Source of the DNA: Gemmobacter denitrificans | Lineage (GTDB): Bacteria; Pseudomonadota; Alphaproteobacteria; Rhodobacterales; Rhodobacteraceae | Length of the DNA: 64,000 nucleotides | Direction of reading: 5' to 3' | NCBI RefSeq assembly: GCF_036964905.1 | Contig: NZ_JBALHR010000006.1 | Coordinates: 115,513 to 179,512, forward strand | Part shown: in pieces, positions 32,968-42,400 of the stretch | Numbering within the stretch: position 1 is the stretch's first letter | Layout of the letters: each line of letters starts with the position of its first letter | Notes under the pieces: generated by a model | Database searches by the model: none | What the model saw: only the letters and a program-made list of their open reading frames with translations | What the model was told of the DNA's origin: nothing | Translations under genes and position numbers: made by a program

Positions 32968-34845
32968 CTATGGGTCGGCTTCTTCACCCAGATCCTTCAA
33001 CAGACGTTCGATGCGCGAAGCTGTGCTCTGATGTCGTTCGACCTCTTTAGACCATCCCCGCTCGCGCGCATCTTCAGCAAGTACTAACTCGAGTTTTCTC
33101 CGCTCTTGCAGCCGACCAGCGTAAGCTTTGGTCGTGACGAACTTGGCGCAGCTGAGATACAGGTCGCATTCGCAAGGTCCCTCCGACGGCAGGCGTAGAC
33201 AATGGCCAAGTTCGAGCTCGGTCTTGATGAAGTTCGACTTAAGCCAGTCGATCGCCGCGCATGACAGCTTTCCTGCGCGGATCGCTTCTGCGCCCGGTCC
33301 GGCAATCATTTCGCCGGGTCCCAGAACGCTGCGGTAGTCGCGCAGCACTTCGGCGTCGCTGATCCGTGCGTAGACCATGGACATGTGCGGCGTCTGATGC
33401 CCCAAGACGCTCATGATCGTGTGCAACTTGGCACCTCGTTCGGCAAGTTGCGTGCCCACAGTGTGCCGAAACCGATGGCTGGTAACTATCGGCTTTCCAT
33501 CTTGATCGACCAGCCCGGCGAGTCTGCACATCTGATTCAGGGGGTATTGTAGCAAATAGTCTGCCGACATCCGCCCGCTGCGGCGAAAGAAGACATAGCG
33601 GACCAAGTCGCCAGTCTTGTCATCCCGGATCGGACGGTCGTTGGCTTCGAGCCGTCGCTGGATGACTTCGTGCAATGCCGTTGCGGCGTCGTCATGCAAA
33701 GGCACCAGGCGTTCCCGCATAGTCTTTCCAGCGGGTATCCGCAGTCGGAAGGTCCCGTCGGGATACTGATCCAGGCAGTCCAAGCGGAGCCGAATCACCT
33801 CTCCCCGCCGAGCGCCAGACCAGCGGGCGATCAGGAGCGCTGCCTTCTGAAACTCACACTCGAGGCTCGGCAGCTGCGCCATAAGGCGCGACAGCTGGTC
33901 CTCGGGAATAAACCTTGGCACGCGATGTGCCAACTTCGGCAGATCGTTCGGATCAAGAATGGGTCGGGTCGGAAAATTGGGCCAATCCCATGCTGCGCCA
34001 TCAGACAGGAACTTGGCAACTGTGCCCGCCCTTGCTCGACGAGCATTTATGGACAGCGGCGCGCCCGTGCGTGGTGCAATGTCGAACTGAAGGTGGCGAA
34101 GGTAGTCGTTGAAAAGCTCCGGATTGATGTCAGCAAAGTTCAAAATGCTGGGCTGTCGCGTAGATAAGTAAGTCACAAAATGCCTCATCGAAACGGCCAT
34201 GTGATCTACCGTCGGGCGAGCAAGACTGACCCGCTTCATCTCAAGCCAGCGGTTTGCCAATTCCTGCAGGTCTGGCCTCGGCGAGGCGATCGGCTTGCGT
34301 TTGTCCTGGATAATCTGAGGCCGGATGACATCGTTCCCGTTTTGGAAGAGGAGCAGCTGCAGAACGCGGGTTTTGACCCGCCAGCTGCGCTGAAAGCCTG
34401 CCGGGAAGTCTTCTTTCTCGTTTCGGAAGATATGAGTGTCGTGCCGTGCGGCGAAGGCGTCGACACCTGCGATCATTTCGTCAAGGTGATGTTGGCGAAG
34501 ATCGCCAAAAGAGCGGACACCCGTGTGCATCGCAAGACGTGGCAAAACCACGCGGAGCGCTGCTTGCACGCCGGTTGCAGAATAGCCAATCTTCGCACTG
34601 TCCGCGACCAGTGCGTCGGGCCCTTCATAGGCGTTCAATGGCTCCATCGTCTCCGCCACGCGCATGTTTCCGACTGCGAACAGGAAATCGTAGTCCAACC
34701 GGATTCGGTCGGTCATGGCTGCGTAATAGAGATAGCTGCGTGCCCGAAAGCTGACCGGATAGGTCGGATGGGCCTGCTTGTCACCATTTAGGCAGCCAAT
34801 TCTGATCGGCAGGGGGCAGCGAACCAATCCCTGATATCCGGCCAA
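32968..34845 (-). CDS. Tn554 TnpB-like tyrosine recombinase
   Basis: 625 residues, close to TnpB of Tn554 (about 630). Catalytic motifs: Arg in RWSGARRGEVIRL, SHRFRHTVGT, VLGHQTPHMSMVYARI with the Tyr. The tail has the Cys motif CECDLYLSC (after GPCE) and a coiled-coil end, both typical of TnpB. It overlaps the small middle gene by 58 bases; an ATG at 34716 is a possible alternative start, but RSYLYYAAMTDRIRLDYDF reads like family sequence across it. Acts with the partner recombinase on the element ends. Confidence 0.88.
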   Translation of the reverse strand: MAGYQGLVRCPLPIRIGCLNGDKQAHPTYPVSFRARSYLYYAAMTDRIRLDYDFLFAVGNMRVAETMEPLNAYEGPDALVADSAKIGYSATGVQAALRVVLPRLAMHTGVRSFGDLRQHHLDEMIAGVDAFAARHDTHIFRNEKEDFPAGFQRSWRVKTRVLQLLLFQNGNDVIRPQIIQDKRKPIASPRPDLQELANRWLEMKRVSLARPTVDHMAVSMRHFVTYLSTRQPSILNFADINPELFNDYLRHLQFDIAPRTGAPLSINARRARAGTVAKFLSDGAAWDWPNFPTRPILDPNDLPKLAHRVPRFIPEDQLSRLMAQLPSLECEFQKAALLIARWSGARRGEVIRLRLDCLDQYPDGTFRLRIPAGKTMRERLVPLHDDAATALHEVIQRRLEANDRPIRDDKTGDLVRYVFFRRSGRMSADYLLQYPLNQMCRLAGLVDQDGKPIVTSHRFRHTVGTQLAERGAKLHTIMSVLGHQTPHMSMVYARISDAEVLRDYRSVLGPGEMIAGPGAEAIRAGKLSCAAIDWLKSNFIKTELELGHCLRLPSEGPCECDLYLSCAKFVTTKAYAGRLQERRKLELVLAEDARERGWSKEVERHQSTASRIERLLKDLGEEADP

Positions 34846-34997
34846 CTCTCAATGAACATGGATCGGTATATCAACCGCTTGCGGCGAAAACTTTCAGCCA
34901 TCGGGATGCGCGCCAGAAATGCCGCATAGTCAGCTTCGTCTGCGTGCTCAAATATGACAGGGAGGTCGACGGCCGATTTTGACGATACATGGGTCAC
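34788..34997 (-). CDS. Small middle protein of the Tn554-like module
   Basis: 69 residues starting at a GTG that overlaps the stop of the first recombinase gene (GTGA). Charged and helical: FEHADEADYAAFLARIP, ESFRRKRLIYRSMFIESWPD. It is located where coupled translation would make all three proteins. Classical Tn554 has a third gene (tnpC) after tnpB; here a short gene sits between the two recombinases. It may be a recombination directionality or accessory factor. Confidence 0.7.
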   Translation of the reverse strand: MTHVSSKSAVDLPVIFEHADEADYAAFLARIPMAESFRRKRLIYRSMFIESWPDIRDWFAAPCRSELAA

Positions 34998-36193
34998 AGA
35001 GCCTCTCCGTCCGTTGTTTGCAAAGGACGGTCCAGCCCTAAGGCGTGTCGATACTCTGCGACCACCACGGCGTCGGAAACCCTTGTGTAAATTCTGGTCG
35101 ATTCCGGCGAGGCATGACCCAATCGCTTCTGTAATGTCAGTTCTCGCATCCCTGCCTCCCACATGCGCGTCGCATGGGTGTGGCGAAGGGCGTGCGGGGT
35201 CATCCACGGCTCTCGGATCTCGGCGCGATCACATGCGCGAGCGAAAAGTCGCGCCAGCGCAGAATAGGACAGCGGTTCTTGACGGTTTACGCCTGTGCCG
35301 CCGAGCAGGAACACGAAAGGAGCGTCAGCATCACCTGGCCGTTCGTGCATGACGTATGTGTTCAGGGTTTCCAGTGTCTCGCCATCATGCAAATCGACTA
35401 CGCGCTCGACGCGAGACTTTGATCGCGCGCCCTTTGGATGATCATCGCGGCAGCGCACAAAGATGCGTCTGCGCCCGTAGCCTATATCGGTGAGATGCAA
35501 CCCGAGAACTTCTCCGGGGCGCAGGCCTCCGTTCAGCATCAGTAATACTAGGCTGCGATCTCGGAGATTGCGCGTGGCGGCCAATAGACCTTCGACCTGT
35601 TGCTGACTCATCGGTCTTGGAAGCCGCTGCATGGTCTTGAGGCGCAACTCTCTGACCTCAGACCTCTGCCGTGAAGTCCCTGTCAGAAACGGCCTGTGCT
35701 TGTCGCTCACCCGCCAGGATGTTTGATCATGTTTCTTCACGATCGGGTTTGCCCCGCTGAACGCTCCGGTGAAAATCGCCCAACGATAGAAGGCGTCGAC
35801 CGCCACAAGGGCGCGATTGATCGTGGCGGCTGACAGTCCTTTTGCAACGTGCGCCCCCTCACTCACCACAAGTCTGATCGAAGTGCCCCGGCGCTTGCGG
35901 TTTGCGGGCACTGATCGAAGGTGCCCCAAGAAGGCGACGGAGAGTTCTGGGGAGAAGGCGGTCCAATGAGTTCCTTGGGTTGAGAGAAAGGTCCAGAGAT
36001 GAATGAGGTCGCGCGCGTAGGCGAGGGCGGTGTTGGGCGAATGTGCTTTCGCCAGCAAGTAGGCAGCAAATCGACAGATCGGATCGACTGGATTACCTTT
36101 CAAATCCGTCACCAGAATTGTGCCGCCGTTAGCGGAAGCTGTCAGTTTGAACATCAGCGCCTCAAGAGATTCCGGGGTTATGCCGTCCAGCAT
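34994..36193 (-). CDS. Tn554 TnpA-like tyrosine recombinase
   Basis: 399 residues from the ATG at 36193; the open frame further out to 36493 crosses the element end into antisense of DUF6915 and is not real. An N-terminal core-binding domain (SPNTALAYARDLIHLWTFL) precedes the catalytic domain: Arg in NGGLRPGEVLGL, HALRHTHATRMW, RLGHASPESTRIYTRV with the Tyr. The start is only about 40 bases from the element end, so promoter and recombination site overlap. Confidence 0.9.
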   Translation of the reverse strand: MLDGITPESLEALMFKLTASANGGTILVTDLKGNPVDPICRFAAYLLAKAHSPNTALAYARDLIHLWTFLSTQGTHWTAFSPELSVAFLGHLRSVPANRKRRGTSIRLVVSEGAHVAKGLSAATINRALVAVDAFYRWAIFTGAFSGANPIVKKHDQTSWRVSDKHRPFLTGTSRQRSEVRELRLKTMQRLPRPMSQQQVEGLLAATRNLRDRSLVLLMLNGGLRPGEVLGLHLTDIGYGRRRIFVRCRDDHPKGARSKSRVERVVDLHDGETLETLNTYVMHERPGDADAPFVFLLGGTGVNRQEPLSYSALARLFARACDRAEIREPWMTPHALRHTHATRMWEAGMRELTLQKRLGHASPESTRIYTRVSDAVVVAEYRHALGLDRPLQTTDGEAL

Positions 36194-36235
36194 AGGGCAA
36201 AACGCCGCCGCGGGCGTGCTGTCCACATAATCGAT

Positions 36236-36523
36236 GCCAGCAAGGAGATCACGGCTGACTTCCGGCACAGGGCCTTGCGCCACCATGCCGAGGGCATCTT
36301 CATGGCCGAGACGATTTTCGGCCCGACCCTCACGCTCTCGACCGGACGCATCATCCCGACCCGCTGGGTCGGCGAGCAGCATGTGAAGGAGGACCTCGGC
36401 TTCATCCCGAGTTTTGCCGACTGGGTGAAGGCCATCCGGCCAGAGCCGTGGATGGGCCGGACCGCGCGGATCGAGGCCCTGGTCGATCCGCATCTCGCCT
36501 CGCCCGTGGTCGAGGTCAGCTGA
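36236..36523 (+). pseudogene. DUF6915 gene, 3' fragment
   Basis: Encodes ASKEITADFRHRALRHHAEG, then MAETIFGPTLTLSTGRIIPT and ADWVKAIRPEPWMG to the stop at 36523. It continues in frame from 28197. The start codon is 9.2 kb upstream, behind two insertions. The complete ancestral protein would have been about 127 residues. The next gene of the module starts two bases after the stop. Confidence 0.88.
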
Positions 36524-36524
36524 G

Positions 36525-36722
36525 ATGACCGATCCGGCCTATCAGCGCCTCGGCCTGCCGGCGACGGCGTCGCCCTATACGGTCCTGCGGGCAGCGGTCC
36601 GGGCGCTGCATCCCGACACGCGCGCGGTTCGCGGCTTCCGGGCCGCGCGCAAGCGCTTCTACCGGCAGATGCTCTGCGAGCATACCGCGCGACAGGCGGC
36701 GGGCGACACACCAACCGGCTGA
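36525..36722 (+). CDS. Small J-domain-like plasmid protein
   Basis: 65 residues. YQRLGLPATASPYTVLRAAV followed by RALHPDTRAVRGFRAARKRF resembles the first helices of a DnaJ domain with the HPD tripeptide at residues 29-31. The fold is truncated compared with a full J domain (about 70 residues), so chaperone function is uncertain. It begins 2 bases after the DUF6915 stop, so it was translationally linked to that gene before the insertions. Expression may now depend on read-through from the transposon. Confidence 0.6.
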   Translation: MTDPAYQRLGLPATASPYTVLRAAVRALHPDTRAVRGFRAARKRFYRQMLCEHTARQAAGDTPTG

Positions 36723-36796
36723 TCGCCCCAACCACCCGTTCATCCCAATGCAGTGCCCGGCTTCTCGGCCGGGTCTTCCCCATTCAGGAGGTCCCT

Positions 36797-37216
36797 ATGG
36801 CGGATTACTTCACCCACTTCTCATGCCTGCTCGATGTCGGTACCCCCGACAATGCGACCCTCGCTCTCGCCCTGTTTCAGGAACTCCGCGCCGCGGATCA
36901 GGACGCCGACGACCCGGAGGTCGCGGGGTTCACTCTCGCGCGTCAGGACGCGCCCGAGGGCAGCACCCTCTGGATCCATGACGATGACCACGGCGATGTC
37001 GAAGCCGTCATCCGCTTCGTGCTGCGCCTTGCGGAGGAGCTCGATCTCACCGGCCTCTGGGGGTTCCAGTATGCTCTGACATGTTCCCGGCCTCGCCTCG
37101 ATGCCTTCGGTGGCGGCGCGCATGTCATCGACCTCGGCGCGCGGAGATCCATTGGCTGGACCAGCACGCAAGAATGGCTCGCCGCCGCGCTGAATGGGGA
37201 GGACGTCGATGCCTGA
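36797..37216 (+). CDS. Conserved plasmid protein of unknown function
   Basis: 139 residues: MADYFTHFSCLLDVGTPDNA, then an acidic stretch (TLWIHDDDHGDVEAVIRFVL) and WGFQYALTCSRPRLDAFGGG near the C-terminus. It begins after AGGAGG and a CCGG-rich hairpin. It overlaps the next gene by 8 bases. It belongs to the plasmid-core module near DUF6878 and DUF6915 genes. No enzymatic motif is visible. Confidence 0.75.
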   Translation: MADYFTHFSCLLDVGTPDNATLALALFQELRAADQDADDPEVAGFTLARQDAPEGSTLWIHDDDHGDVEAVIRFVLRLAEELDLTGLWGFQYALTCSRPRLDAFGGGAHVIDLGARRSIGWTSTQEWLAAALNGEDVDA

Positions 37217-37853
37217 AGTCATCTGCACCACCGTCTACCAATTCCCCGAACTCTCGGATGCCGCCAAGGAAAAGGCGCGCAGCTGGTATCGCGAGCTCGG
37301 CCCTCACGACGATTGGTGGGACGCGGTCTACGAGGATTTCGAGCGGGTCTGCGAGGTCCTCGGTATCCGCCTGAAGACCACGCCCGTGCGGCTGATGGGC
37401 GGCGGGACGCGGGCCAAGCGCTGTATCTGGTTCTCCGGGTTCTGGAGCCAGGGCGACGGGGCCTGCTTCGAGGGTTACTGGTCCCACGCCAAGGGCGCCG
37501 CCGCGCGCATCCGGGAATATGCGCCCCTTGATGCCACGCTGCACGGCATTGCCGACCGGCTGCAGGCCATCCAGCGGCGGAACTTCTACCAGCTTGCCGC
37601 CGAGGTCAGCCATCGGGGTCGCTACTATCACGAATACACCATGTCGGTGGATGTCACGCGGAACAGTCCGACCTGGCAGCCGCCGACCGAGGACGCGGAA
37701 GATATCGTGACCGAGGCGCTGCGCGATCTGGCCCGCTGGCTCTACCGCCAGCTTGAGGCCGAATACGACCACCTCACCTCGGACGAGGCCATCGAGGAAG
37801 GGATCACCATCAACGAGTATACTTTCACAGAAGGAGGGCGGCGGTTCGGGTGA
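37209..37853 (+). CDS. Conserved plasmid protein of unknown function
   Basis: 214 residues starting MPEVICTTVYQFPELSDAAK. It is rich in Trp and Tyr, with the segments KARSWYRELGPHDDWWDAVY and CIWFSGFWSQGDGACFEGYW. The C-terminal half is helical. The ATG at 37209 overlaps the preceding gene, so the two are coupled. Similar proteins are seen on alphaproteobacterial plasmids and phages without known role. It precedes the TacAT toxin-antitoxin pair but has its own strand-wise context, so a link to it is not implied. Confidence 0.72.
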   Translation: MPEVICTTVYQFPELSDAAKEKARSWYRELGPHDDWWDAVYEDFERVCEVLGIRLKTTPVRLMGGGTRAKRCIWFSGFWSQGDGACFEGYWSHAKGAAARIREYAPLDATLHGIADRLQAIQRRNFYQLAAEVSHRGRYYHEYTMSVDVTRNSPTWQPPTEDAEDIVTEALRDLARWLYRQLEAEYDHLTSDEAIEEGITINEYTFTEGGRRFG

Positions 37854-37943
37854 GGCGCACCCTTCGAAGAACTTTCCCGACCGCACGCTTGAAACGTACG
37901 TCGATGTGGCGTACATATCGACAAGACATTTCAGGAGGCGACC

Positions 37944-38252
37944 ATGCTCGGTTTCCACGATACCACGCGCGCAATCGATGAGCGTAACGAGGCCCGGATG
38001 AATTTCCGGACGAAGCCGCGCATCAAGACTGCAATCCAGAAGGCCGCGGCACTGTCCGGCGTCGACGACTCCGTCTTCACGATGAACGCCGCCTATCAGG
38101 CCGCGCTGGCAACGATCGCGGCGCATGAACGCACCGTGCTGCAGCCGGTCGATCATGAGGCGTTTTTCGCGGCGCTCGATGCACCAGCTGCGCCGACCGA
38201 TGCCCTGCGCGCGGCCTTCCGTCGACACAGCGACACGGTTGTGTCGAAGTAA
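37944..38252 (+). CDS. TacA-like antitoxin (DUF1778)
   Basis: 102 residues. The N-terminal ribbon-helix-helix region (MNFRTKPRIKTAIQKAAALS, FTMNAAYQAALATI) is the DUF1778 family that pairs with GNAT toxins. The disordered C-terminus (HEAFFAALDAPAAPTDALRA) would wrap the toxin. A strong AGGAGG lies 6 bases before the ATG. Upstream, GTACGTCGA and GTACATATCGA (37898-37922) form repeats fit for antitoxin autorepression. It is immediately followed by the toxin gene. Confidence 0.9.
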   Translation: MLGFHDTTRAIDERNEARMNFRTKPRIKTAIQKAAALSGVDDSVFTMNAAYQAALATIAAHERTVLQPVDHEAFFAALDAPAAPTDALRAAFRRHSDTVVSK

Positions 38253-38870
38253 ATGGCCACGTCACAACCGGCCGCCTACACCATCGAGCCGTTCGATCCT
38301 TCGAAGCATGATCGGGCGGCTTTTTCTTGCGGGGTCGAGCAAGTCGACAACTATTTCCAGAAGACCGCGAACAAGCTCGCCAAGGCGGACAATGTCCGCC
38401 TCTATGTGATGGTCGACCCTGACGGGACGGTTATCGGCTTCTATGCCCTGAATGCGCACGCCGTTCAGTTCACGGATCTGCCTGCGAAGTTCGCGCGGAC
38501 CCGGCCTTCGCATGGCAACATTCCTGCCGCCTATATCTCGATGATCGGGCGGGATCGGAAGTTCAGCGGTGCCGGGTTTGGCGGCGATCTTTTGGTCGAC
38601 GCCCTACGGCGCATTGCCGTTGCGGCCGACGCCATTGGCGTCGCCGTCGTCATGCTCGATGTGCTCGACTGCGGCGATCCAGACCGCGTTGCGCGCCGCA
38701 AGGCGCTTTACGAGAGCTACGGGTTTGAGCCGCTGCCTTCGAACCCGCTCAGAATGTTCCTGTCCGTCAGCACAGTTCGCAAGCTGATCGATGAAGAGGA
38801 CGACATGCAGAAAAAAGATGCCGCACTCGCGGATCTGGCGCGGCTCGGACAAAAGTTTGACCGAGGTTGA
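38253..38870 (+). CDS. TacT-like GNAT toxin
   Basis: 205 residues. A GNAT acetyltransferase with acetyl-CoA loop RKFSGAGFGGDLL (about 97-109) and the catalytic-type Tyr in YESYGFEPL. The N-terminus FSCGVEQVDNYFQKTANKLA is typical of TacT toxins, which acetylate aminoacyl-tRNA. It starts directly after the antitoxin stop (zero gap). The C-terminus extends about 25 residues beyond the usual toxin length (DEEDDMQKKDAALADLARLG). It likely stabilises the replicon. Confidence 0.9.
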   Translation: MATSQPAAYTIEPFDPSKHDRAAFSCGVEQVDNYFQKTANKLAKADNVRLYVMVDPDGTVIGFYALNAHAVQFTDLPAKFARTRPSHGNIPAAYISMIGRDRKFSGAGFGGDLLVDALRRIAVAADAIGVAVVMLDVLDCGDPDRVARRKALYESYGFEPLPSNPLRMFLSVSTVRKLIDEEDDMQKKDAALADLARLGQKFDRG

Positions 38871-38977
38871 AGTCCTGAAGGTAAAATCTGCCAAACTGTA
38901 GGTTGGCAACTACGCTCGGTTTGCCCAACCACGGTATGGCAGGAACTCGGGGAGGCCGGAGCCAGCCGGTGTCGGGA

Positions 38978-39274
38978 TCACTTGTTCCCGTCGATCCACT
39001 TCGACATGAGTCCCTTGTCGCGGAAACATTCCTCGGGCACGGCGCGGCGCTTGATCCGAGCGAGTTTCTCCGCGAAGGCCACCTGCTTGGACGTGGGCAG
39101 CCGATCCATGTCGGATACCGGCTTCAGCTGGGCCTGCGCATCGATCCAGGCACTCAACGACCGGCGATCCTGCTGAACCTCCCAGGGCAGGAGGGTCTGG
39201 TTGCGCAGGGCGAGCGACCGCGCATAGGCGATCTGCTTGGGCGTCGCGGGCAAGGCGTATGTGGTGCTGTCCAT
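38978..39274 (-). CDS. Small two-repeat protein, unknown function
   Basis: 98 residues with an internal duplication: TPKQIAYARSLA...LSAWIDA (residues 11-46) and TSKQVAFAEKLA...MSKWIDG (residues 61-96). Each unit has the shape of short DUF3072-like or SAP-like helical modules. It is the only minus-strand gene in this part of the module. It ends near the toxin gene and starts 178 bases from the strawberry-notch gene. A DNA- or protein-binding role is possible; nothing more can be said. Confidence 0.72.
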   Translation of the reverse strand: MDSTTYALPATPKQIAYARSLALRNQTLLPWEVQQDRRSLSAWIDAQAQLKPVSDMDRLPTSKQVAFAEKLARIKRRAVPEECFRDKGLMSKWIDGNK

Positions 39275-39451
39275 GAGGAAACTCCCTTGCTGGCTTGGCT
39301 ATCAATATAGAACATAACAGGAACAAAATCAAGCTGAGCCTCTGGGACGCGTCGGTTCGAGAGGGAGAGATGGGCGGGGGAAGATCAGGTCTGAGGGTGC
39401 CCGAGAGAGGGCGTCCGGGCCTGTCCCTTTCCTTCATCCCGGAGCTTCCCG

Positions 39452-42400
39452 ATGACCTATCTCGCGCCTGTTGCGCCTCCCGTTCCCGTTCCATCGCGCG
39501 ATCCCGCGCCCGCGATCCTCGCCGTCGCCGGAGCGCTGCAGCCCGACCTGGCCCAAGGCTTCCGGATCGACGCGCTGCGTCTGCGCCTCGAAATGGAGCG
39601 CGCCTTTGGCGGTTCCGATGCCGATGGCGCTTGGGACTGGAAGCTCGCTTATGAGGCGGGCGAGGTGGCGCTGGTCCTCTTCCTGCGGAAGTTCGGCCGC
39701 GCGATGCTCGCCCGTTCCGGCTCGCCCGCTGCCCTGCTGCCGATCCTCGCCAAAGTGGCGGGCCTCTTGCCCACGCACACCCGGCGCTCGGAGGAAATGG
39801 AGCGCTTCCAGCAATTCTCGACGCCGCTGCCCATGGGACTGGCTGCAATGGCGGCAGCGCAGATCACGCCCCGTGACCTCGTCCTCGAGCCTTCGGCCGG
39901 GACCGGGCTCTTGGCGATCCTCGCGGAGATCGCGGGAGGCAGTCTGGCGCTGAACGAACTCGCCGAGACCCGCGCCGACCTTCTGCGTGACCTTTTCCCG
40001 GAGCGTCCTGTCACTACGTTCGACGCAGACCAAATCGACGATCATCTGGACGTGGGCGTCCGCCCGAGCGTCATCCTGATGAACCCGCCGTTCTCGGCGG
40101 TAGCCCATGTCGATGGCCGGACGACCGAGGCGACGGCCCGGCATCTTCGCTCGGCGCTCGCGCGGCTGGCCCCAGGCGGGCGTTTGGTCGCAATCACCGG
40201 GACCGGTTTCGCGCCGGATGCGCCGGCCTGGGCGAAAACCTTCAGCCGTTTGACCGAGACGGCGCATCTGGTCTTCACCGGCGCCGTCTCCGGTGCAGCA
40301 TTCGCCAAACACGGCACCAGCTTCGAGACGCGAATTTCGGTCTTCGACAAATGCCGGGGCGGTGAGAGGGGCGGCATAACCGCCGATCTGGCTCGGCCGA
40401 TGTCCGTCGATGCGCCGCAGCTCCTCGCTCGGATCGTAGCAGAGGTGCCGCCGCGCTTCGAGATGGATTCGGGCGCCGTCGCTCAATCGCAGCCAGCTTC
40501 CCCTTTCCGGGGACTTTCTCCCCGTGCGTCCGGCCCTGCCGCTCGACCCTTCCGTTCCACGGCAACGGCTAAGATGGATGTGCATGTCACCACGCCGGAT
40601 GCCGAAGACCTCGTCTACACCCTGCGCGAGGCCGCGGACGATCTCGGCGCTGCGCGTCTGTCCGATGCGATCTACGATACCTTCCGCCTGCAGGCCATCG
40701 ACATCCCCGGCGTGGAACCGCATCCGGCCAAGCTGGTGCAGTCGGCGGCTATGGCGTCCGTTGCGCCCCCCAAACCCTCCTATCGTCCCAAACTGCCCGC
40801 CGCCGTGCTACGCGACGGCATGCTCTCCGACGCGCAGCTCGAGACCGTCATCTACGCGGGCGAGGCGCATTCCGCGTATCTCGCGGGGTCTTGGACCGTC
40901 GATGGGACCGGCGACATAGTCTCCGCTGCGCCCGACGAGGCCGCGGACGCTGTCCGCTTTCGCCGCGGCTTCTTCCTTGGCGACGGCACCGGAGCAGGCA
41001 AGGGCCGCCAGTCGGCCGGGATCCTGCTCGACAACTGGTGCCAGGGCCGTCGCAAGGCGCTCTGGATCTCGAAGAGCGACAAGCTTCTCGAGGATGCACA
41101 GCGCGACTGGTCGGCGCTTGGCCAGGAGCGTCTGCTCGTCACGCCGCTCTCGCGCTTCGCCCAAGGCCGCGACATCCCGCTTTCTGAGGGCATCCTCTTC
41201 ACCACCTACGCCACCCTGCGCTCCGAAGAGCGCGGAGCCAAGAAATCGCGCGTCGACCAGATCGTTGATTGGCTGGGGGCGGATTTCGACGGGGTGATCC
41301 TGTTTGACGAAAGCCATGCCATGGCCAATGCCGCAGGAAGCAAGGGCGAACGCGGCGATACGGAGGCCTCGCAGCAGGGCAGGGCGGGCCTGCGCCTGCA
41401 GCACAAGCTGCCCAATGCCCGCGTGGTCTACGTCTCTGCCACGGGAGCCACAACGGTGCACAACCTGGCCTATGCGCAGCGGCTCGGCCTCTGGGGCGGC
41501 GAGGATTTTCCGTTCGCGACACGGGCGGAATTCGTGCAAGCCATCGAAGCGGGCGGCGTCGCTGCGATGGAGGTTCTCGCCCGCGACCTGCGGTCGCTTG
41601 GTCTCTACACCGCCCGGTCGCTCTCCTATGACGGCGTCGAATACGAGATGCTGGAGCATGCGCTGACGCCCGAGCAGCGCGGCATCTATGACGCCTATGC
41701 CGGGGCCTTCGCCATCATCCACAACAACCTCGCCGCCGCGATGGAGGCCGCGAATATCACGGGTGAGAATGGCACGCTGAACCGCCAGGCCAAATCCGCC
41801 GCCCGCTCCGCCTTCGAATCCGCCAAGCAGCGTTTCTTCGGCCATCTTCTCACCTCTATGAAAACCCCCACCCTCATTGCCAGCATCGAGGTCGATCTCG
41901 CGGCAGGCCATGCGGCCGTCATCCAGATCGTCTCGACCGGCGAGGCGCTGATGGAGCGCCGCCTGTCGGAGATTCCAACCGAGGAGTGGAACGACATCCG
42001 CGTCGACATCACCCCGCGGGAATACGTCCTGGACTATCTCGCCCATTCCTTCCCGGTGCAGCTCTACGAGCCCTTCACCGACAGCGAGGGCAACCTGTCC
42101 TCGCGGCCCGTGGTACGCGACGGCCAACCAGTCGAGTGCCGCGAGGCCGCCCGCAGGCGTGATGCGCTGATTGAGAAGCTGGCCTCGCTGCCGCCCGTTC
42201 CGGGGGCGCTCGATCAGATCGTCCAGCGCTTCGGTACCGACCTCGTGGCCGAGGTCACGGGCCGGTCGCGCAGGATTGTCAGGAAGGGCGAGGGCGCTGC
42301 CGCGTGCCTCGTCGTGGAAAGCCGGGCTGGCTCGGCCAACCTCGCGGAAACCTCCGCCTTCATGGATGATCAGAAGCGCATCCTGATCTTCTCGGATGCC

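Larger units (their letters stand above)
28198..36232. mobile_element. Tn554-like transposon carrying an ABC efflux operon
   Basis: An 8,035-bp insert in the DUF6915 gene. GATG flanks both sides (28194-28197 and 36233-36236). The right third holds a Tn554-type module: a 399-residue tyrosine recombinase, a 69-residue protein and a 625-residue recombinase with a Cys-rich tail. The passenger region holds ABC exporter, HlyD, cytochrome b561, TetR and a small membrane protein. A short inverted repeat marks the ends. Tn554 elements insert without ordinary target duplication and share a short core; GATG resembles the start of the known GATGTA core. Confidence 0.82.

Noticed and set aside
36194..36493. 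N-terminal extension of the TnpA-like recombinase reading frame
   Set aside because: It crosses the element boundary at about 36232 and runs antisense to the DUF6915 3' fragment; the ATG at 36193 inside the element is the sensible start.
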